A DNA stretch of 37,122 bases from Shinella sumterensis (GCF_004514425.2 NZ_MYFN02000023.1:1-37122); one strand, 5' to 3'; shown: positions 8,118 to 16,909, counted from the first letter of the stretch. The notes: generated from the sequence alone by a model not told the origin. Made by a program: numbers and translations.

Positions 8118-8804
8118 ATGCCTGTATTTGACCTTTCCACAACGCCCCTGCGCGAACTGAACAGTGCCCTCCACACCCTTTCCAAAGGGGCAAATGACAC
8201 CGCCTTCGAGATCGTCAATCCGCGCGGCAGCCACGCGGTGGCAGTTGGCATCGACAGTCCCGTCAGCGTCGAAGTGCGCGGCTCGGTCGGCTATTACTGC
8301 GCCGGCATGAACGACGGCGGCACCGTGACCGTCAAGGGCTCGGCCGGCCCCGGCGTGGCGGAAAACATGATGTCCGGCACCGTCGTCATCGAGGGTGACG
8401 CGAGCCAGTATGCCGGCGCCACCGGTCGTGGCGGCCTGCTTGTCATCAAGGGTAATGCCGCCTCACGCTGCGGCATCTCGATGAAGGGCATCGATATCGT
8501 CGTTCACGGCAACATCGGTCATATGTCGGCCTTCATGGGGCAATCGGGCCATCTCGTCGTGCTCGGCGATGCCGGCGATGCCTTGGGAGATTCACTTTAC
8601 GAGGCAAAGCTCTTCGTACGCGGCACCGTCAAAAGCCTAGGCGCTGATTGCATCGAGAAGGAGCTGCGGCCGGAACATTTGGAGAAGCTCGCAGAGCTGC
8701 TTGAGAAGGCCGGCGTCACCGGCGTCAAGCCGGAAGAGTTCAAGCGCTACGGCTCCGCCCGCAAGCTCTACAATTTCAACATCGACAATGCCGACGCGTA
8801 TTGA
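8118..8804 (+). CDS. glxC: GXGXG-motif protein, GltB C-terminal-like (GlxC; N-methylglutamate synthase subunit B)
   Basis: This 228-residue protein corresponds to the right-handed beta-helix GXGXG domain that forms the C-terminal part of glutamate synthase large subunits. Repeating glycine patterns are visible along residues 60-175, for example GTVTVKGSAGPGVAENMMSG, GRGGLLVIKGNAASRCG and GQSGHLVVLGDAGDALGDSL. The domain is structural in glutamate synthase and helps connect the amidotransferase and FMN sites. It lies between glxB and glxD, where a single GltB protein would have its domains in another order. The stop is 14 bp before the glxD start. Confidence 0.9.
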   Translation: MPVFDLSTTPLRELNSALHTLSKGANDTAFEIVNPRGSHAVAVGIDSPVSVEVRGSVGYYCAGMNDGGTVTVKGSAGPGVAENMMSGTVVIEGDASQYAGATGRGGLLVIKGNAASRCGISMKGIDIVVHGNIGHMSAFMGQSGHLVVLGDAGDALGDSLYEAKLFVRGTVKSLGADCIEKELRPEHLEKLAELLEKAGVTGVKPEEFKRYGSARKLYNFNIDNADAY

Positions 8805-8818
8805 GGCAAGGGACAACC

Positions 8819-10147
8819 ATGAGCTATCACAACCCCCTCACCCCTCCCCGCAAGTCCGCGACGTTTGACGACTATACGCTGGCGGAAATCCGCCGCGCCG
8901 CGGCAACCGGCATCTACGACATTCGCGGCGCTGGTACGAAGCGCAAGGTGCCGCATTTCGACGACCTGCTGTTTCTCGGTGCCTCGATCTCGCGCTATCC
9001 GCTGGAAGGCTATCGCGAGAAGTGCGACACGTCGGTCGTGCTCGGTTCGCGCTTCGCCAGGAAGCCGATCACGCTGAAGACGCCGATCACCATTGCCGGC
9101 ATGTCCTTCGGTGCGCTCTCGGGCAATGCCAAGGAGGCGCTTGGCCGTGGCGCAACCATCGCCGGCACGTCGACGACGACGGGCGACGGCGGCATGACGG
9201 ATGAGGAACGCGGCCATTCGCAGACGCTCGTCTACCAGTACCTGCCCTCGCGCTACGGCATGAACCCGAAGGACCTTCGCCGCGCCGATGCGATCGAAGT
9301 TGTCGTCGGCCAAGGCGCAAAGCCTGGCGGCGGCGGCATGCTCCTCGGCCAGAAGATCTCCGACCGTGTCGCCAACATGCGCAACCTTCCCAAGGGTATC
9401 GACCAGCGCTCGGCGTGCCGCCACCCCGACTGGACCGGTCCTGATGATCTGGAGATCAAGATCCTCGAACTGCGCGAGATCACGGACTGGGAGAAGCCGA
9501 TCTATGTGAAGGTCGGGGGCGCCAGGCCCTATTACGATACCGCGCTCGCCGTGAAAGCCGGGGCTGACGTCGTCGTGCTCGATGGCATGCAGGGCGGCAC
9601 GGCGGCAACCCAGGACGTGTTCATCGAGAATGTCGGCATGCCGACGCTTGCCTGCATCCGTCCAGCCGTCCAGGCGCTGCAGGATCTCGGCATGCATCGC
9701 AAGGTGCAGCTGATCATCTCGGGTGGCATCCGCTCGGGCGCCGATGTGGCCAAGGCGCTAGCGCTCGGCGCCGATGCCGTGGCCATCGGCACGGCCGCGC
9801 TCGTGGCCATCGGCGACAACGATCCGCACTGGGAAGAGGAATACCAGAAGCTGGGTACAACCGCTGGCGCCTATGACGACTGGCATGAAGGCAAGGACCC
9901 TGCCGGTATCACGACGCAGGATCCTGAATTGATGAAGCGGCTCGATCCGGTCCTCGCCGGCCGTCGCCTTGCCAACTACCTGAAGGTGATGACGCTGGAA
10001 GCGCAGACGATCGCGCGCGCTTGCGGCAAGAACCACCTGCATAACCTTGAACCTGAAGATCTCGTTGCCCTCACGATTGAGGCGTCCGCCATGGCTCAGG
10101 TGCCGCTGGCCGGTACCAGCTGGATTCCGGGCAAGGGAGGGTTCTGA
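8819..10147 (+). CDS. glxD: FMN-binding glutamate synthase-like subunit (GlxD; N-methylglutamate synthase subunit C)
   Basis: This 442-residue protein matches the FMN-binding TIM-barrel domain of glutamate synthase. Characteristic stretches are TPITIAGMSFGALSGNAKEALGRG, KPGGGGMLLGQKIS, VVLDGMQGGTAATQDVF and the phosphate-binding SGGIRSGADVAKALALGADAV. The ATG at 8819 is preceded by AAGGGAC; an in-frame TTG at 8801 is less likely. In the N-methylglutamate pathway MgsC is the catalytic subunit that joins methylamine to glutamate with release of ammonia. It completes the split glutamate-synthase-like trio. An 11-bp stem-loop follows it. Confidence 0.92.
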   Translation: MSYHNPLTPPRKSATFDDYTLAEIRRAAATGIYDIRGAGTKRKVPHFDDLLFLGASISRYPLEGYREKCDTSVVLGSRFARKPITLKTPITIAGMSFGALSGNAKEALGRGATIAGTSTTTGDGGMTDEERGHSQTLVYQYLPSRYGMNPKDLRRADAIEVVVGQGAKPGGGGMLLGQKISDRVANMRNLPKGIDQRSACRHPDWTGPDDLEIKILELREITDWEKPIYVKVGGARPYYDTALAVKAGADVVVLDGMQGGTAATQDVFIENVGMPTLACIRPAVQALQDLGMHRKVQLIISGGIRSGADVAKALALGADAVAIGTAALVAIGDNDPHWEEEYQKLGTTAGAYDDWHEGKDPAGITTQDPELMKRLDPVLAGRRLANYLKVMTLEAQTIARACGKNHLHNLEPEDLVALTIEASAMAQVPLAGTSWIPGKGGF

Positions 10148-10160
10148 TCAGTTTCTACCC

Positions 10161-10194
10161 GTCGCCGCCTGATCCTCCCAAGGCAGGCGGCGAC
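10161..10194 (+). other. Intercistronic stem-loop between glxD and glnT
   Basis: GTCGCCGCCTG at 10161-10171 pairs perfectly with CAGGCGGCGAC at 10184-10194 around a 12-base loop. No T-run follows, so it is not a standard terminator. It sits in the 87-bp gap before glnT and could stabilise the upstream mRNA or reduce read-through. Confidence 0.6.
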
Positions 10195-10234
10195 ACCTCA
10201 TGAAAGTGTCTGGATAATCCAAAAGGGGAACACG

Positions 10235-11542
10235 GTGACACTCGACCTTGCAAGCTACGCCAAGGAGAACGGCGTCAAATTTTTTATGATTAGTTACACG
10301 GACCTCTTCGGCAGCCAGCGGGCCAAGCTCGTGCCGGCCGAAGCCATCGCCGACATGCAACAAGAGGGCGCGGGCTTCGCCGGTTTTGCGACCTGGCTCG
10401 ATCTGACGCCCGCCCATCCCGATCTCTTTGCCGTACCGGATCCGTCGTCGGTCATCCAGCTACCCTGGAAGAAGGACGTTGCATGGGTTGCCGCCGACTG
10501 CGTCATGGACGGCGAGCCGGTCGAGCAGGCGCCACGTGTCGTGCTCAAGAGGCTCGTTGCGGAAGCCGCCGAGGAAGGCCTTCGCGTCAAGACTGGTGTG
10601 GAACCCGAGTTCTTTCTGATTTCACCCGACGGATCGATGATTTCCGACGAATTCGATACCGCCGAAAAACCCTGCTATGATCAGCAAGCGGTGATGCGGC
10701 GCTACGACGTCATCGCCGAGATCTGCGGTTATATGCTGGAGCTCGGCTGGAAGCCCTATCAGAACGACCACGAGGATGCGAACGGCCAGTTCGAGATGAA
10801 CTGGGAATATGACGACGTTCTCCAGACCGCCGACAAACATTCCTTCTTCAAGTTCATGGTGAAGTCGGTCGCCGAAAAGCACGGCCTTCGCGCGACGTTC
10901 ATGCCCAAGCCGTTTCAGGGCAAGACCGGCAACGGGTGCCACGCTCATATTTCCGTCTGGGATCTCGATGGCAAAGTGAATGCCTTTGCCGACAAGGCCA
11001 TGCCGTTCGGGCTGTCGGCCAAAGGAAAGACCTTCCTCGGCGGTATCATGAAACATGCCTCGGCGCTGGCCGCGATCACCAATCCGACCGTCAACTCCTA
11101 CAAACGCATCAACGCGCCACGCACGATTTCCGGCGCGACCTGGGCGCCGAACACGGTGACCTGGACCGGCAACAACCGCACGCATATGGTGCGCGTGCCC
11201 GGCCCCGGCCGTTTCGAGCTGCGCCTGCCGGATGGGGCCGTAAACCCCTATCTTCTCCAGGCGATCATCATTGCTGCCGGCCTATCCGGCCTCCGTTCCA
11301 ACGCCGATCCGGGGCCGCACCACGACATAGACATGTATCGTGACGGCCACACGGTGACGAATGCACCGAAGCTGCCGCTCAACCTGCTCGACGCTCTGCG
11401 CGAATACGAAAAGGACGAAGCGTTGCAGGCCGCACTCGGCACCGTGTTTTCCGCCGCCTATCTCAAGCTGAAGACGAGCGAGTGGAACACCTATTGTGCC
11501 CAATTCACGAGTTGGGAACACGCAACAACGCTCGATATCTAG
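10235..11542 (+). CDS. glnT: Type III glutamine synthetase homologue (GlnT) / gamma-glutamylmethylamide synthetase (GmaS)
   Basis: This 435-residue protein belongs to the glutamine-synthetase superfamily. It has the beta-grasp N-terminal domain (FFMISYTDLFGSQRAKLVPA), the metal and glutamate-binding GVEPEFFLISPDG, the ATP region NGCHAHISVWD, and the active-site NSYKRINAP and TGNNRTHMVRVPGPGRFELR. It starts with GTG; AAAGGGGA lies six bases upstream. GlnT proteins of rhizobia and GmaS of methylotrophs share this type and length. Next to glxBCD and a sox-like dehydrogenase, the GmaS role (ATP-dependent ligation of methylamine to glutamate) is the better guess, but sequence alone does not separate it from ordinary glutamine synthesis. 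A strong terminator follows. Confidence 0.9.
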   Translation: MTLDLASYAKENGVKFFMISYTDLFGSQRAKLVPAEAIADMQQEGAGFAGFATWLDLTPAHPDLFAVPDPSSVIQLPWKKDVAWVAADCVMDGEPVEQAPRVVLKRLVAEAAEEGLRVKTGVEPEFFLISPDGSMISDEFDTAEKPCYDQQAVMRRYDVIAEICGYMLELGWKPYQNDHEDANGQFEMNWEYDDVLQTADKHSFFKFMVKSVAEKHGLRATFMPKPFQGKTGNGCHAHISVWDLDGKVNAFADKAMPFGLSAKGKTFLGGIMKHASALAAITNPTVNSYKRINAPRTISGATWAPNTVTWTGNNRTHMVRVPGPGRFELRLPDGAVNPYLLQAIIIAAGLSGLRSNADPGPHHDIDMYRDGHTVTNAPKLPLNLLDALREYEKDEALQAALGTVFSAAYLKLKTSEWNTYCAQFTSWEHATTLDI

Positions 11543-11569
11543 TTCCCGTAACACCCTTGTGGTCGCTTT

Positions 11570-11597
11570 CCCCGCGCCGGCTGGCGCGGGGATTTTT
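11570..11597 (+). terminator. Intrinsic terminator after glnT
   Basis: CCCCGCGCC at 11570-11578 pairs perfectly with GGCGCGGGG at 11583-11591 over a GGCT loop. It is followed by ATTTTT at 11592-11597. This is a textbook Rho-independent terminator, placed 27 bp after the glnT stop and only about 10 bp before the purU ribosome binding site. Read-through would be needed for purU to be part of the operon, unless purU has a promoter around the hairpin. Confidence 0.85.
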
Positions 11598-11620
11598 CAC
11601 TCATCGTGAGGAGATCCGAT

Positions 11621-12505
11621 TTGACGACCTTCGTCCTGACTGTCACCTGCCCGTCCACGCGCGGCATCGTCGCTGCAATTTCCGGTTTCCTCGCGGATAT
11701 GGCGTGCAATATCGTCGACAGCTCACAGTTCGACGATCTCAACTCGGGCCGTTTCTTCATGCGGATCTCCTTCCTTTCGGAGGAGGGAAAAACGGAAGAG
11801 GATTTGCGGGAGGCACTGAAGTCGATTGCCGACCGGTTCTCGATGGAAACGGAGCTTTACAATCAGGAAACGCGCATGAAGGTGCTCCTGATGGTTTCCC
11901 GTTTCGGCCATTGCCTCAACGATCTCCTCTATCGTTCACGGATCGGTGCCCTGCCCATCGATCTCGTCGGCGTGATCTCCAACCATCTCGATTACCAGAA
12001 AGTCGTGGTCAATCAGGACATTCCCTTCCACCATATTCCCGTGACGAAGGAGAACAAGCCGCAGGCGGAAGCAAGAATCATGGACATCGTGGACTCGACC
12101 GGCACGGAACTCGTCGTGCTGGCGCGCTACATGCAGGTCCTGTCCGATCAGATGTGCCAGCGGATGTCGGGCCGCATCATCAACATCCACCACTCGTTCC
12201 TGCCGTCCTTCAAAGGCGCGAATCCCTACAAGCAGGCCTATCAGCGCGGCGTGAAGCTCGTCGGCGCGACCGCACACTATGTGACGGCCGATCTCGACGA
12301 AGGCCCGATCATCGAGCAGGACACGGTGCGGGTGACACATGCCCAGTCCGCGGAAGACTACGTATCGCTCGGGCGCGACGTGGAGGCCCAGGTTCTCGCC
12401 CGCGCAGTTCATGCACATATCCACCATCGCGTTCTGATCAACGGCAGCCGGACGGTCGTGTTCCCTCCCAGCCCGGGGAGCTATGCGTCAGAGCGCATGG
12501 GCTGA
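11621..12505 (+). CDS. purU: Formyltetrahydrofolate deformylase
   Basis: This 294-residue enzyme hydrolyses 10-formyl-THF to formate and THF. Residues about 1-85 form an ACT domain (FVLTVTCPSTRGIVAAISGFL) and residues about 88-294 the formyltransferase/hydrolase domain, with IINIHHSFLPSFKGANPY and GATAHYVTADLDEGPIIEQD carrying the catalytic Asn-His-Asp group. A TTG at 11621 is the likely start, because GAGGAG lies seven bases before it; no ATG fits. In a methylated-amine cluster it returns THF and releases formate from the one-carbon pool that the sox/mgd enzyme fills. It lies behind a strong terminator. Confidence 0.92.
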   Translation: MTTFVLTVTCPSTRGIVAAISGFLADMACNIVDSSQFDDLNSGRFFMRISFLSEEGKTEEDLREALKSIADRFSMETELYNQETRMKVLLMVSRFGHCLNDLLYRSRIGALPIDLVGVISNHLDYQKVVVNQDIPFHHIPVTKENKPQAEARIMDIVDSTGTELVVLARYMQVLSDQMCQRMSGRIINIHHSFLPSFKGANPYKQAYQRGVKLVGATAHYVTADLDEGPIIEQDTVRVTHAQSAEDYVSLGRDVEAQVLARAVHAHIHHRVLINGSRTVVFPPSPGSYASERMG

Positions 12506-12574
12506 GCGCCTCGCTCCCTTTCGGCGTCACGGTCACTTCCTTGACCTCCAGATCCGCCGGCCGGTTTGTCTTCG

Positions 12575-13252
12575 TCAGACCTGCAGCGCTGAATTGATCA
12601 GCGGCTTGAGGGTCGCCGGCTCCAGCACCTGGGTGATGAACCGGTCGACGATCGGCTCGTAGGCTTGCCACAGCGAGCGCAGCTTCGTGGCGGGCTCGGG
12701 TTCGAAATCGACGCGCAGATCGACCAGCGGCCAGGCGTGTTTGTCGACGACAAGAAGCGCGGCGGCCATGGCCGGCTGCGTCTCGCCCCCGGCGGCGACA
12801 CCGGCATCGAGCGACGCGAGCAGCCGTTCCACGAACGCCATGCCGGCCGCGGTCTCGTAGCCCCGCACCATCGTGTGCGTGACCTGGTCGTTGGCCATAA
12901 AATTGCCGACCGAGACACAACCGTCGCCCTGATGCGCGGTGGCGATGGAAGAGATATCGGGACCGTTGAAGAATGCGGTCCGACCGTCCCTGTCGACTGC
13001 GGCGAACTGTCGAAGATTGGGGTGTTCGCTGCCAGCGACGAGGATGTCGACCGTCTCGCTTGCCGAAAACCCCTTGCCGAGCAAATCGAGCCCGAGCGGA
13101 CCGCAGCGGATATCGGTACGATGCTGGGTGGCGATCACCCCGGTTCCCGCCCGCGCCCACGGGCAGCGATTGCCGACGGCGATACTGGAGCTCGCCACCG
13201 CGATGCCGAACATACCGGTTTTCCGGTCGAGTGCGGAAAGTGAAAACGTCAT
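12575..13252 (-). CDS. DUF1028 family protein (Ntn-hydrolase-like)
   Basis: This 225-residue protein is a DUF1028 member. The start MTFSLSALDRKTGMFGIAVASSS and the following VGNRCPWARAGTGVIATQ are typical of the family, as are GPLGLDLLGKGFSASETVD and QGDGCVSVGNFM. The fold resembles Ntn hydrolases, and the family is often found beside peptide or amino-acid catabolic genes, but its reaction is not established. I chose the ATG at 13252, preceded by AAGGTGGGG. It is the last gene of the leftward transporter/hydantoinase operon, 47 bp after the FAD oxidoreductase, and converges on purU across a 69-bp gap with no clear terminator. Confidence 0.85.
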   Translation of the reverse strand: MTFSLSALDRKTGMFGIAVASSSIAVGNRCPWARAGTGVIATQHRTDIRCGPLGLDLLGKGFSASETVDILVAGSEHPNLRQFAAVDRDGRTAFFNGPDISSIATAHQGDGCVSVGNFMANDQVTHTMVRGYETAAGMAFVERLLASLDAGVAAGGETQPAMAAALLVVDKHAWPLVDLRVDFEPEPATKLRSLWQAYEPIVDRFITQVLEPATLKPLINSALQV

Positions 13253-13299
13253 AACCCCACCTTGCTTTATTCGTGGATGCTTCTGGAGCACATGCTTGC

Positions 13300-14589
13300 T
13301 CAGATCTCGCGGCTGTCCTTGAATCGGTACCAGGGCAGGATCAGACGCGCGAAACGGGAGACGACCGGATAAAAAGGCACGCCCGGCGGCATGGATGGCA
13401 TCACGGCGAGTTGCTCGTCCGGCACGCCCTCGACGGCATCGGCCAGAACCGGTCCCATGGCGCAGGCAAGCGCCAGACCGCGCCCGTTGCAGCCTATCCA
13501 GGCATAAATCCCGTCACCACGCCGATGCAGACGCGGCAGGCGGTCGATCGTCATCGCAATGCGGCCGTCCCAGAAGGATGTCATCGGATTTTCCGGTAGG
13601 GATGGGAACATCCCCTTCAAACGCTTGCCCACCATGGCCGGCAGTCGCTTTGCGGCACCAGTCTGGATGGTCAGTGCGCCCCCGGAAACCAGCCGCCCTT
13701 CACGGTCCTTGCGGAAGTAACGCAGATCCATACGCGTGTCAGACGCGGCTTCGTCGTTCGGCAGTATCTCATCCGCCAGCGCGCCGAGCGGATCCGTCGC
13801 CGCCTGATAGGATGTCACCGGCACGACAGACCGTGTCAGCTCCTGCCAGAGATCGCCGCTATAGGCGGCCGTCGCCAGAACGATCTTTGGTGCATGCACG
13901 CGGCCCCCGGTGGTCTCGACGATCCAGTCGACTCCGTCGCGCACGAACCGTATCGCGGGGCTGTTTTCGTAGACGACGGCGCCTTCGGAAACAGCAGCGC
14001 GAGCAAGGCCACAGGTAAAGGCGTAGGGGTTTATATGACCACCGCCGCGGTTCTCCCAGCCGCCGCAGTATGCGTCAGTGCCGAGCCTTGCGCGCATCTC
14101 CTCGTCCGATAGGACACCCGTCGGCGCACCGGCCGCCGCCCATTGTGCTGCAAGGCCGCCGACGCGTTTCAGCCGCCCCGGTGTATGCGCCGGCTGCAGC
14201 CAGCCGTTGCGGCGAGCGTCGCAATCGATTTCGTAGCGCTCGACGAGGTCATAAAGCTGATCGGCGGCACCTTTCACCAGCTGTATGAAGCGCTCACCCT
14301 TCTGCCCCCGCCAGATCTTTCGGATGGCGTCCGGGCCATGCCGGGTCAGCGCGGAAATGACCTGGCCATTTGCTCTTCCCGACGCGCCATAACCGATCCG
14401 CACCGCCTCCAGAACGATGACCTTTTTTCCCCGTCGAGCAAGCTCAAGGGCCGTCGACAGCCCGGAAATGCCGCCACCGATCACGACGACATCCGCGCGT
14501 GTCTCGCTCCTCAACGCAGGCGCCTCGAATTTTTCGCGCGAAAGCGCCATCCAGAGAGAGGATGGTTTGTCCGAAGGCCAAGACGTCAT
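13300..14589 (-). CDS. FAD-dependent amine oxidoreductase (DAO / PuuB-like family)
   Basis: This 429-residue protein is a DAO-family flavoprotein. The FAD-binding Rossmann motif GGGISGLSTALELARRGKKV begins near residue 38, followed by GYGASGRANGQV, where the flavin is bound. A C-terminal segment with WIGCNGRGLALACAMG closes the FAD site. The general plan resembles gamma-glutamylputrescine oxidoreductase (PuuB, OrdL), which oxidises a primary or secondary amine. The start overlaps the stop of the upstream VOC gene by four bases (ATGA). As part of the hydantoinase/ABC operon it probably oxidises the product of ring opening or the imported amine; the substrate is not evident. Confidence 0.88.
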   Translation of the reverse strand: MTSWPSDKPSSLWMALSREKFEAPALRSETRADVVVIGGGISGLSTALELARRGKKVIVLEAVRIGYGASGRANGQVISALTRHGPDAIRKIWRGQKGERFIQLVKGAADQLYDLVERYEIDCDARRNGWLQPAHTPGRLKRVGGLAAQWAAAGAPTGVLSDEEMRARLGTDAYCGGWENRGGGHINPYAFTCGLARAAVSEGAVVYENSPAIRFVRDGVDWIVETTGGRVHAPKIVLATAAYSGDLWQELTRSVVPVTSYQAATDPLGALADEILPNDEAASDTRMDLRYFRKDREGRLVSGGALTIQTGAAKRLPAMVGKRLKGMFPSLPENPMTSFWDGRIAMTIDRLPRLHRRGDGIYAWIGCNGRGLALACAMGPVLADAVEGVPDEQLAVMPSMPPGVPFYPVVSRFARLILPWYRFKDSREI

Positions 14590-15248
14590 GTGGCGACAAC
14601 CTCGATCTCCACGCCGCAGACGCTGCGCAGGTCATGATGTTGCGCATGACTGCCGGAAAAGCTGAGCTTTCCCGCGCCGGCTGCCACGGCAATCCCGTGC
14701 CCACTTTCATCCATCGGGAACGCGGAGAGCGAAGATGCCTGCGGCAGCATAACGGACGTCAGAGACCTGGTACCGTTTGCATGCGTCATGGTTTCGGAAC
14801 GCCAGAGAAGATCGGCCGTGTGATGCTGGCAGACAAGGCATTGCAGGCCGGGCGTCGCGATGGGGTCGATACGAGCGATCGAGAAGCGCAACACGCCATA
14901 TTCGGTCATGCGGGAAAAATGCCGGACGGGCTCTACGGCGATGCCGAGCGCTGCAAGCTTGCTGGCCGACGCATCGACATCGATGCTGCGCAGGGCGACG
15001 CCACGGATGCCTGCTCCTTCCGCCAGCAGTCTTCGCCATGTCGCATTAGCAGGCGTCTCGGCGACAATACCCATGATCTCGATATAACTTGAGCCCTGAA
15101 GCATGATGCACCGATTGGCCGTGCCCATTGCCGCGCTATGGCGTGTTTGCGGCGTCACATGGAAACCCGCAGCCTCGAACGAGGCCCCGGCCGCCTCAAG
15201 ATCCGGCACGAGAATGACGAGATGGTCGATCGGCAGGCGCATGCTCAC
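14586..15248 (-). CDS. VOC-fold (glyoxalase-like) protein
   Basis: This 220-residue protein begins MSMRLPIDHLVILVPDLEAA, the typical first strand and helix of a vicinal-oxygen-chelate domain, with His9 as a candidate metal ligand. The segment SSYIEIMGIV is characteristic of the glyoxalase-like group (PF13468 type), and Glu in YIEI is the next expected ligand. Members range from dioxygenases and isomerases to non-catalytic binders, so no reaction is assigned. A GTG start at 15248 overlaps the stop of the permease gene by four bases; an ATG at 15242 is possible. The gene is coupled to the FAD oxidoreductase downstream. Confidence 0.82.
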   Translation of the reverse strand: MSMRLPIDHLVILVPDLEAAGASFEAAGFHVTPQTRHSAAMGTANRCIMLQGSSYIEIMGIVAETPANATWRRLLAEGAGIRGVALRSIDVDASASKLAALGIAVEPVRHFSRMTEYGVLRFSIARIDPIATPGLQCLVCQHHTADLLWRSETMTHANGTRSLTSVMLPQASSLSAFPMDESGHGIAVAAGAGKLSFSGSHAQHHDLRSVCGVEIEVVAT

Positions 15249-16042
15249 CCCGCTACCGTCATCTTGTCGATGCCATACACGCGGTCGACGATCAGGAGCG
15301 CGGTGACGGCGAGAAGAAGCTGCAACGTGCTCAAGGCCGCTATCGTCGGGTCGAACTGGTTTTCCATATAGCTCAGCATCACCACCGGCAGCGTGTTGGT
15401 GCTGGCGCTGCCGAAGAAATAGCTGATCGGCAGGTTGTCAAACGAGGTGAGGAAGGAGAACAGCGACCCCGCCATGATACCCGGTCTGATCAGTGGCAGA
15501 GTGACGTGCCAGAACGTGAGAAGCGGATTTGCCCCGAGGATCGCCGCCGCCTCTTCATAGGAACGCGGCATCCCGGCATAAACGCCCGCAACCGTACGCA
15601 CGATATAGGGAAGACAAACGACGGTGTGGGTGATCAAAAGAGCTGCGAACGAAATACCGACGCCGATCAAGGAAAGGAAGAAGAGCGAGGCAAAACCGAT
15701 GACGATCATCGGCATCGACAGCGGTGACAGGAGAAAGGTCATCACGCCACTGGCCCAGGTGCTACGCGACCGCGCGAGAAAGATCGCGGCCGGTACGCCG
15801 ATCAGGCAGGACAGGATCGTCGCCCCGATGGCGATCTCGATGCTGACGATCAATGCATCGATGAAGGGCTGGTATTCGAAGATATGGGCGAACCATTTCA
15901 GCGACCAGCCTGGAATCGGGAAAGAGACATAGCCTGCGGACGTGAAGGACACGAGGACGACGATCAGGATCGGCGCCAGCATGAAGACGAAGAAGAGGAC
16001 GACAAAGGCGGCAAGTCCGAGGTTGATCCAGTCACGATTCAT
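15245..16042 (-). CDS. ABC transporter permease, PotC-type
   Basis: This 265-residue inner-membrane protein belongs to the polyamine/opine/phosphonate permease family. About six hydrophobic segments are visible, the first at 10-30 (AAFVVLFFVFMLAPILIVVLV). The cytoplasmic EAA loop that contacts the ATPase reads EEAAAILGANPLLTFWHVTLPLIRPG, near 165-190. It forms the channel with the permease encoded directly upstream, three bases away. The operon also supplies a Tat-exported binding protein and an ATPase, so the import system is complete. Confidence 0.93.
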   Translation of the reverse strand: MNRDWINLGLAAFVVLFFVFMLAPILIVVLVSFTSAGYVSFPIPGWSLKWFAHIFEYQPFIDALIVSIEIAIGATILSCLIGVPAAIFLARSRSTWASGVMTFLLSPLSMPMIVIGFASLFFLSLIGVGISFAALLITHTVVCLPYIVRTVAGVYAGMPRSYEEAAAILGANPLLTFWHVTLPLIRPGIMAGSLFSFLTSFDNLPISYFFGSASTNTLPVVMLSYMENQFDPTIAALSTLQLLLAVTALLIVDRVYGIDKMTVAG

Positions 16043-16045
16043 CGT

Positions 16046-16909
16046 TCAGGTTCCCTTGCGGCGCACGAGGCGCAGTTGCAGGAACAGGCAGGAGACGGCG
16101 ATGACCAGCAGGATCATGCTCATGGCGCTTGCCATGCCGAAATCGCGCGTTGTGTTGAACTGCTGGTAGATCATCAGCGGCAATGTCTGCATGCCGCCAC
16201 CAAGCAGGACTAGTGTCACGAAGCTGCCATTCGCAATCATGAAGACGAGGATCGCACCGGTGCCGATCCCATCGAGCGACAGCGGCAGCGTGACTTCGAA
16301 AAAGGTGCGCAGCCGGTTGGCGCCGAGGATTTTTGCAGACTCTTCCAAGCGCGTATCAATGCCCTGAAGCACCGTCGCGATCGACAGCACCATGAAGGGT
16401 ACAAGGACGTGCACAAGCGCGGCGATCGCGATCTCGGGCGAATTGGTGAGCCTCAGCGGCGCTGAGAGAATACCGAGCTGATCAACCAGAAGATTGTTCA
16501 CCAGCCCGCGCCGGGCAAAGAGCACCTGCCAACCGAAGGTCCGCATGATGATCGAGGTCAGAAGCGGTGCGATCAGCAGAAAGATGATCAGCCCCGAAAA
16601 GCGGCCCGCCTTGCGGACGAGGAAGTAAGCGACCGGATACCCGATCATGATCGAGATGATCGTCACGCCGGCGGAGAGGAGCACCGTCTGGGCAATAATC
16701 CAGAGGTAGAAACCATCGGTCAGCAGCGAGACATAACGCGACAGGGTAAAGCCGCCATCATTCGAGATCACGCTGCGCATGCCGTTGTCGATCAGCGGCA
16801 TAACAAAGAACACGACGAGAAAGAGAACCGCAGGCAACGCCAGAAATGGCGGCGCGAGCAGTCGCATCCGTCGGCCGGGCGATGTCTTTTGCAGGCTGGT
16901 ATCGCTCAT
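16046..16909 (-). CDS. ABC transporter permease, PotB-type
   Basis: This 287-residue membrane protein pairs with the next gene to form the transmembrane channel. The first hydrophobic segment is LLAPPFLALPAVLFLVVFFV after a short basic N-terminus. The EAA loop reads EESAKILGANRLRTFFEVTLPLSLDG. I place the start at the ATG at 16909 (MSDTSLQKTS); an in-frame start at 16957 would add 16 residues of low hydrophobicity and has no better ribosome binding site. It lies 59 bp after the binding-protein gene. Confidence 0.92.
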   Translation of the reverse strand: MSDTSLQKTSPGRRMRLLAPPFLALPAVLFLVVFFVMPLIDNGMRSVISNDGGFTLSRYVSLLTDGFYLWIIAQTVLLSAGVTIISIMIGYPVAYFLVRKAGRFSGLIIFLLIAPLLTSIIMRTFGWQVLFARRGLVNNLLVDQLGILSAPLRLTNSPEIAIAALVHVLVPFMVLSIATVLQGIDTRLEESAKILGANRLRTFFEVTLPLSLDGIGTGAILVFMIANGSFVTLVLLGGGMQTLPLMIYQQFNTTRDFGMASAMSMILLVIAVSCLFLQLRLVRRKGT

